This document shows positions 59,464-64,000 of a stretch of 64,000 nt of DNA, piece by piece (position 1 is the first letter of the stretch; the number at the start of each line of letters is the position of its first letter). Both the position numbers and the translations under genes were made by a program. The notes beneath the pieces were generated by a model. That model did not search any database, was not told the DNA's origin, and worked only from the letters and a program-made list of their open reading frames with translations. Source of the stretch: Steroidobacteraceae bacterium (lineage in GTDB: Bacteria > Pseudomonadota > Gammaproteobacteria > Steroidobacterales > Steroidobacteraceae); contig JAWLAG010000001.1 of assembly GCA_041395505.1 (NCBI GenBank), positions 248,001 to 312,000 of the forward strand. Reading direction: 5' to 3'.

Positions 59464-60870
59464 CTAGGGCGTGCCCTGCCCGGCATCCGCAGTGGCATAG
59501 TCGAGATCGGCCTGGCGGGCGATTACATCGAAACGTGTCGCCGCGCGGTTGAGCTGCGCGCCGGTCAGGGCATTGCGAGCATCGATGAACTCAACGAGGC
59601 TCGAGACGCCTTCGTCGCGCTTTCGGCTCGCGATGACGAACGCAGCTTCGGCAGCGTCGACGCGAGCCTCGGCGGTTTGCAGCGAATCGTAGGCGGTGCG
59701 CAGTTCATCGACAGCCTGCTGCACCTCGAGTGCAATGCTTTGTTCGAGTTCGCTGCGCGCAAGCGCCGCCCTGCGCTCGACTGCGCGTGCCTGCGTGACG
59801 GCCGCGCGGCGTGCGCCACCATCGAACAACGACCAATTGAGCAGGAGCGAGGCAATCGCGAAATTCCTGCCGCTGCCGAACTCGTATCGTTCGCCCTGGG
59901 TGCCCGCGTCGATGCCAAGCGACAGCGTGGGCCAGCGTGCGGCACGCGCTGCCGTCACGGCCTCGGCGGCGGCGGCCCTGCGCTTGTCGAGCTCCGTCAA
60001 TTCGGGCCGCCGCTGCAGTGCCAGCTCCCGCAAAACGCCGAGATCCTGGTGCACGCGCTGCAGGCTCGCGTCGATGCCGGCGGCCTCGAGCTCGGTGTCG
60101 AGCGAACGGTTGAGGAGGAAGTTGACGTAGCTGCGCGCCTGCTGCTTGCGATTACGCGCTTCGCGCAATTGCTGCTCGACCGCCAGGACTTCCGCCCTGG
60201 CGCGCAGGACCCGATCGCGCGTGGTCTTGCCATTGGCGTGCAGCGATTCGTTGACGCGCAGGTTCTCCTGCAGGAGCTCCCGCGAGGCGGCGACGATCGC
60301 CGCCGCTTCGCCCGCGCGCAGCCAGTCCGTGTAAGCGACGGTGATATCCCGCGTGAGCCGGTAGGCGAGCGCCTGCCTGGCGGCGCGGGCGGATGCGACG
60401 CCCGCGCGGCCTGCGCGCAGGTTGGCACGCAGCGCGGGTGCGAACAGCGGCTGGCGCAGGGTGACACGCGTGTCCTGCTCGCGCTCGCGCAGGAAACCAA
60501 ATGACTGGTCGCTGACCGGCGCAAATGGTGCTGGCTGTCCCTGCTGGGTCAGCAGATCGTTGAGCGTGGCGTAGACGGGGTTCAACAACTGGCCGAGCGG
60601 GAAGTTGATCTGCCGGCCGCCCTCGGCGCGGGAGTAGCGCGCCTCCAGCGCAAGTTCCGGCCAGTAACGTGCCCGCGCCGCATCGAGTACGGCGATGCTG
60701 CGCTCGAGTTCGACGTCGGCTGACCGCAATGCCAGGTTCGAGGCCAGCCCGATGGCGACGTAGTCGTCGACGACCTGGCGGATGTCGCGTGGCTCGGCGA
60801 CGGCAAGACGCGATGCGAACATGAGCAACAGGGCGACAAGCCAGGATAGCGCGTGACAGTACCTCGGCAT
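59464..60870 (-). CDS. TolC-family outer-membrane efflux channel
   Basis: 468 residues with signal peptide PRYCHALSWLVALLLMFASRLAVA. Two OEP repeats of long helices are visible (SADVELERSIAVLDAARARYWPELALEARY, then ASLQRVHQDLGVLRELALQRRPELTELDKRR). It forms the outer-membrane exit duct. It begins 6 bp after the tetR-type stop, showing one operon. No N-terminal lipobox Cys, so it resembles TolC rather than OprM. Confidence 0.92.
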   Translation of the reverse strand: MPRYCHALSWLVALLLMFASRLAVAEPRDIRQVVDDYVAIGLASNLALRSADVELERSIAVLDAARARYWPELALEARYSRAEGGRQINFPLGQLLNPVYATLNDLLTQQGQPAPFAPVSDQSFGFLREREQDTRVTLRQPLFAPALRANLRAGRAGVASARAARQALAYRLTRDITVAYTDWLRAGEAAAIVAASRELLQENLRVNESLHANGKTTRDRVLRARAEVLAVEQQLREARNRKQQARSYVNFLLNRSLDTELEAAGIDASLQRVHQDLGVLRELALQRRPELTELDKRRAAAAEAVTAARAARWPTLSLGIDAGTQGERYEFGSGRNFAIASLLLNWSLFDGGARRAAVTQARAVERRAALARSELEQSIALEVQQAVDELRTAYDSLQTAEARVDAAEAAFVIASRKRDEGVSSLVEFIDARNALTGAQLNRAATRFDVIARQADLDYATADAGQGTP

Positions 60871-60876
60871 GGCGGG

Positions 60877-61518
60877 TCACACAGGCCGTGCCGCTATGCT
60901 GCGGCCGGCCAGTTCGATTGCGGCATCGAGTACCTGCTCGCCGCTGAATCCATGGTGGGCAAGTACGGCCGCCTTGTTCGTTGCGAGCACGATGTTGCCG
61001 TGCAGGAATCCCCACAGATTGGTTGCGACGAGGCCGGCATCAGGCAGGTCGGAGCGCAAGGAGCCATCGGCCATGCCGGCGTTGATGGCGGACACCAGCT
61101 CCGCCTGCACGCGATCGCCGGCCGCGAAACAGGCAAGCGCGTTGTCCTGCGGCTCGGCGCATTGTTGCGCCTCGAAATGCGCCAGCGCATCGAACTCGAC
61201 ACGCTGTTCACGCCAGAACGCGACATAGGCGCGGCCGCAGGCCATGACCTGCGCGTAGCCCGTGCCGCCCGCCCGCACGGCCGCGGCGAAACGCCGGTGC
61301 AGCGACAACAGTGCCTTTTCCGCGAGCGCGGACATCAGGTCGTTCCGGTCCTTGAAATAGACATAGAGCAGGGCGCGCGACAAACGCGCACCGGCCGCGA
61401 CCCGCTCCATGGTGAGAGCCGCAAAGCCCGACTCGCCAGCGATGCGCTCGGCCGCTTCGAGTATTTCCCTGCGGCGGCGCTCTTTTTCCTCCTCGCGGCG
61501 ATCGGCCAGGTCGTTCAT
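60877..61518 (-). CDS. TetR-family regulator of the RND operon
   Basis: 213 residues. HTH at about 20-60 (ILEAAERIAGESGFAALTMERVAAGARLSRALLYVYFKDRNDLM). The C-terminal ligand domain is rich in Ala and Cys/His (DALAHFEAQQCAEP). First gene of the pump operon; a 15-bp perfect palindrome overlaps the -35 of its predicted promoter, so it likely represses itself and the pump together. The -10 sits so close to ATG 61518 that the transcript may begin at the start codon. Confidence 0.92.
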   Translation of the reverse strand: MNDLADRREEEKERRRREILEAAERIAGESGFAALTMERVAAGARLSRALLYVYFKDRNDLMSALAEKALLSLHRRFAAAVRAGGTGYAQVMACGRAYVAFWREQRVEFDALAHFEAQQCAEPQDNALACFAAGDRVQAELVSAINAGMADGSLRSDLPDAGLVATNLWGFLHGNIVLATNKAAVLAHHGFSGEQVLDAAIELAGRSIAARPV

Positions 61519-61524
61519 GCGACC

Positions 61525-61553
61525 ATCCTATGCTCTCATTGACACTGTGTCAA
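61525..61553 (-). promoter_or_regulatory. Predicted promoter of tetR-RND operon, probably leaderless
   Basis: Minus-strand TTGACA (61553-61548), a perfect consensus -35. After a 17-base spacer comes TAGGAT (61530-61525), four of six to the -10 consensus. Six bases separate it from the ATG at 61518, and no ribosome site fits between. Confidence 0.55.
61539..61553. promoter_or_regulatory. Candidate operator of the RND-operon TetR regulator
   Basis: Perfect inverted repeat TTGACAC-T-GTGTCAA covering the -35 hexamer of the operon promoter. TetR-family operators are of this size and symmetry; binding is inferred. Confidence 0.65.
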
Positions 61554-61615
61554 AGTTTATACATTTGTCTAGTTTCAAAAAGAAGGTACAAATCGCAGCG
61601 ACAAGCGCCGTTATA

Positions 61616-61634
61616 GATGAGAATGATTATTATT
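61616..61634. promoter_or_regulatory. Fur-box-like site upstream of feoA
   Basis: GATGAGAATGATTATTATT matches the 19-bp Fur consensus at 13 positions by eye and lies 6 bases before the feoA start. Its place ahead of a ferrous iron uptake operon is what Fur control would predict. It also overlaps any feoA ribosome site, of which none is obvious. Confidence 0.6.
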
Positions 61635-61640
61635 TAACCT

Positions 61641-61913
61641 ATGACTCAAACACGCGCACTCGATGAACTCACCGTGGGCGAAACAGCCCTCGTGCACGAC
61701 GTACTCGAACCGGACAGCGGCGATTCCGAATACCGGCAGATTGCCCGCCGCCTCGGAGAGCTCGGCTTCGTGCCGGGCGCTGCGCTCGAAGTGATCTCCA
61801 TCATGAAGCCGGGCGGTGACCCCATCGCCGTGCGTGTCGGCGCGACGCTATTCGCCCTGCGCCGGCGCGAAGCGCAGCTCGTGCTCACCTCGACGCAACC
61901 GCAGGCGCAGTGA
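61641..61913 (+). CDS. feoA: FeoA, ferrous iron transport accessory protein
   Basis: 90-residue SH3-like cytoplasmic protein. Landmarks are LDELTVGETALVHDV, RQIARRLGELGFVPGAALEVI and DPIAVRVGATLFALRRREAQLV. It acts with FeoB in Fe(II) uptake. The feoB start follows after 4 bp. The Fur-like site upstream suggests iron repression. Confidence 0.95.
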   Translation: MTQTRALDELTVGETALVHDVLEPDSGDSEYRQIARRLGELGFVPGAALEVISIMKPGGDPIAVRVGATLFALRRREAQLVLTSTQPQAQ

Positions 61914-61917
61914 CGCC

Positions 61918-63783
61918 ATGGACGCTCAGGTAAAAGCGTTGCGCGTTGCACTCGTAGGCGTACCCAACTGCGGCAAGACGGCCTTGTTCAATCGACTGAC
62001 CGGCGGGCGGCAGAAGGTTGCCAACTATCCGGGCGTGACGGTCGAGCGCAAGGAAGGCCGGCTGCAGGGCGACACTGGTCGCGTCGTGCGCATTCTCGAC
62101 CTGCCCGGAACCTACAGCCTGAACGCCGCGACACTCGATGAGGCCATCGCGCGCGATGTCATTTTGGGACGCCATGCCAACGAGCCGCGGCCGGACCTCA
62201 TCGTCTGCGTGCTCGATGCAACCAATCTTGCGCTGGGCATGCGACTGCTCCTCGAGATGCGCAATCTCAGGATTCCCTTGGTTGTCGCGCTGAACCGCAT
62301 CGACGTCGCCGAGGCGCGCCACTACCAGCTCGACCGCGGGCGCCTGCAGGCGCAACTGAACTTGCCGGTTTTCGCGACCGTCGCCACTCGCCGTGGCGGC
62401 GCCGACGACCTTATCGCCGCGTTGACTGCGTGGGCCTCACCGGAGGCAGATCCTGCGAGTCTCGAGTGGGTATCGCCGGACGCTGCGACGTTGAGCGCAA
62501 CCCACGCGGAAGTGGCTCGCATACTCGCCGCAAGTGGCTACCGTCCGCCCCTGCGACAGCGCTTTGCCGCTGCCGCGGACGCCGTCGTAATGCACCCGAT
62601 CTGGGGCATGCTGGTGCTCGGCGTCGTGCTGTTCCTGATGTTCCAGGCGGTGTTCAGCTGGGCCGCCTGGCCGATGGCGTTGATCGACACGGCGGTCGGA
62701 TGGCTGAGCGATCGCGTCGACGGTTTGCTGGCGCCAGGTCTGCTGCACAGTTTGCTCGTCGACGGCATCATCGCAGGCGTCGGTGAGGTAATCATATTCC
62801 TGCCGCAGATCCTGATCCTGTTCCTTTTCATTCTCGTGCTCGAAGACTGTGGTTACCTGCCGCGGGCAGCTTTCCTGCTCGATCGGGTGATGAGTTCCGT
62901 CGGTCTCACCGGACGAGCCTTCATTCCGCTCCTGTCGTCCTTCGCCTGCGCCATTCCGGGCATCATGGCGACCCGCACCATACCAACGATGCGCGATCGA
63001 CTGGCGACCATCATGATCGCGCCGCTGATGACCTGTTCCGCGCGCCTGCCCGTGTACGCATTGCTGATCGGCGCATTCATTCCGCACCAGCGTGTCGGGC
63101 TGCTGAATCTGCAGGGACTGGTGTTGTTCGCGCTCTATCTCTTCGGGGTCGCTGGTGCGATGCTGGTGGCGCTCGTGCTTAAGAAAACCATGAATCGCAA
63201 CTTCTACAGCCCGCTCATGATGGAGCTGCCGAGTTACCAGTGGCCCAACCTGCAGGGCCTGGTACTCGGGCTGATCGAACGCGCCCGGATCTTTCTGCGC
63301 CGGGTTGGCGGCATCATCCTGTCGTTGATGATCATACTATGGTTCCTGTCGACCTATCCGGCACCGCCTGCCGGCGCGAGCGGACCGGCGATCAAGTACA
63401 GCTTTGCCGGCATGTTGGGCAGAGCGCTCGAAGTCGTGCTCGCGCCCATCGGCTTCAACTGGCAGATCTCGCTCGCACTGGTGCCGGGCCTCGCGGCGCG
63501 CGAGGTCACTGTCGGGGCACTCGGAACGGTCTATGCCATGTCGGGTTCCGACGAGAGCGTTGCCGCGGCGCTCGGCGGCAGTATCTCGGGCAGCTGGCCG
63601 CTCGCAACGGCGCTGTCCCTGCTCGCCTGGTTCGTCTTCGCCCCGCAGTGCCTGTCGACGCTTGCCGTCGTACGCCGCGAAACCAACACCTGGCGCTATC
63701 CTTTGATCATGGCGGCCTACCTGTTTGCCATGGCGTGGATCGCAGCCTTCATAACCTATCGGCTGACGCTGAGCCTGGGCTGA
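61918..63783 (+). CDS. feoB: FeoB, ferrous iron transporter
   Basis: Inner-membrane GTPase-permease of 621 residues, shorter than E. coli FeoB (773). The N-terminal G domain shows G1 GVPNCGKT, G2 NYPGVTVE, G3 DLPGTY and G4 NRID. The membrane part has two Gate-type repeats (GVGEVIIFLPQILILF; FACAIPGIMATRTIPTMRDR; MTCSARLPVYALLIGAF). C-terminal SLLAWFVFAPQCLSTLAVVRRET is typical. ATG 61918 chosen because the G1 strand starts 10 residues later. A membrane ORF follows after 6 bp; no FeoC is seen in the window. Confidence 0.95.
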   Translation: MDAQVKALRVALVGVPNCGKTALFNRLTGGRQKVANYPGVTVERKEGRLQGDTGRVVRILDLPGTYSLNAATLDEAIARDVILGRHANEPRPDLIVCVLDATNLALGMRLLLEMRNLRIPLVVALNRIDVAEARHYQLDRGRLQAQLNLPVFATVATRRGGADDLIAALTAWASPEADPASLEWVSPDAATLSATHAEVARILAASGYRPPLRQRFAAAADAVVMHPIWGMLVLGVVLFLMFQAVFSWAAWPMALIDTAVGWLSDRVDGLLAPGLLHSLLVDGIIAGVGEVIIFLPQILILFLFILVLEDCGYLPRAAFLLDRVMSSVGLTGRAFIPLLSSFACAIPGIMATRTIPTMRDRLATIMIAPLMTCSARLPVYALLIGAFIPHQRVGLLNLQGLVLFALYLFGVAGAMLVALVLKKTMNRNFYSPLMMELPSYQWPNLQGLVLGLIERARIFLRRVGGIILSLMIILWFLSTYPAPPAGASGPAIKYSFAGMLGRALEVVLAPIGFNWQISLALVPGLAAREVTVGALGTVYAMSGSDESVAAALGGSISGSWPLATALSLLAWFVFAPQCLSTLAVVRRETNTWRYPLIMAAYLFAMAWIAAFITYRLTLSLG

Positions 63784-63789
63784 GGAATC

Positions 63790-64000
63790 ATGTTGTTGCA
63801 ACGTCTCATTGTTGCGGTGCTGGTCGTTCTGGCCACACTTTATGTATTGCGTGCGCTCCTGTCGCGACGCGCGAAGCTGCGGTTGCTGCGAAGCGCCGAC
63901 AGGCATGCCGGGCAATCCGCGGCCGCACAAGCCCTGCGCCGCCGAGTCATCAAACCCGCCGCGGACAAGCTCGCAGGCGCGAGTGCGGCTGGCTGCGACG
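63790..64000 (+). CDS. Partial small membrane protein downstream of feoB (DUF6587-like)
   Basis: 70 residues before the window ends. An N-terminal membrane helix (LQRLIVAVLVVLATLYVLRALL) is followed by a basic region with Ala/Arg (RRAKLRLLRSADRH) and the beginning of a Gly/Cys-type tail (GASAAGCD). Small proteins of this kind occur after feoB in Xanthomonad-type genomes; the link to the DUF6587 family is a guess from layout. It starts 6 bp after feoB and is likely cotranscribed. Confidence 0.55.
   Translation, partial: MLLQRLIVAVLVVLATLYVLRALLSRRAKLRLLRSADRHAGQSAAAQALRRRVIKPAADKLAGASAAGCD

Noticed and set aside
58336..60504. 722-codon plus-strand frame opposite the MFP and TolC genes
   Set aside because: Spans two genes in antisense and has low-complexity Arg-rich composition; not coding.

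Overview
The window is high-GC, gene-dense chromosomal DNA from a Gram-negative bacterium. It carries a TonB-dependent receptor, an RND/TolC tripartite pump, Feo iron uptake with a Fur-like site, a tesA-ybbA-ybbP cluster, an M61 peptidase and c-di-GMP proteins. This suggests a gammaproteobacterium of the Xanthomonadales/Nevskiales/Steroidobacter kind; that placement is inference from gene content. I see no rRNA, tRNA, CRISPR array, insertion sequence or prophage.

Layout. 1-6.3 kb: acyl-CoA ligase (cut by the window edge) and TesA-like esterase on the minus strand, divergent from a YbbA/YbbP-type ABC pair and a membrane metallophosphoesterase. 6.3-12.1 kb: a membrane-anchored hypothetical protein, a secreted DUF4139 protein, a diguanylate cyclase, an SDR, Tag glycosylase and a VOC protein. 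12.1-15.9 kb: a TetR regulator divergent from a DevBCA-like exporter (MFP, permease, ATPase), with a palindrome lying in the spacers of both predicted promoters. 15.9-18.3 kb: an EAL protein and an aldo/keto reductase.

18.4-28.3 kb is the most unusual part. A plus-strand run (exported retropepsin-like protease, Asp/Asn-hydroxylase-like enzyme, sulfotransferase) converges on a minus-strand run: TonB receptor, intrinsic terminator, TPR-sulfotransferase, TPR-hydroxylase, then one protein fusing a hydroxylase to a sulfotransferase. Three hydroxylase domains and three sulfotransferase domains beside one receptor look like a peptide or ligand modification and uptake system. I cannot name a described system that matches.

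28.6-42.6 kb: LysR regulator, acyl-CoA dehydrogenase, Tat-type aldo/keto reductase, TlpA-like thioredoxin, a Rieske-flavodoxin fusion, a prolidase-like amidohydrolase, Ada, LemA plus DUF2207, photolyase, an EamA transporter and a predicted outer-membrane protein. 42.7-46.1 kb: a 986-residue LCAT-like lipase/CHAT-protease fusion, coupled to a PCu(A)C copper chaperone. 46.2-52.2 kb: hydroxyproline catabolism (deaminase, epimerase, FAD dehydrogenase), an EamA transporter and an M61 glycyl-type aminopeptidase, which together fit use of collagen-like peptides. 52.2-55.3 kb: small housekeeping enzymes. 55.3-61.5 kb: tetR-tolC-MFP-RND operon, apparently with a leaderless first gene and an operator over the -35. 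61.6-64 kb: feoA-feoB under a Fur-like site, plus a partial membrane ORF.
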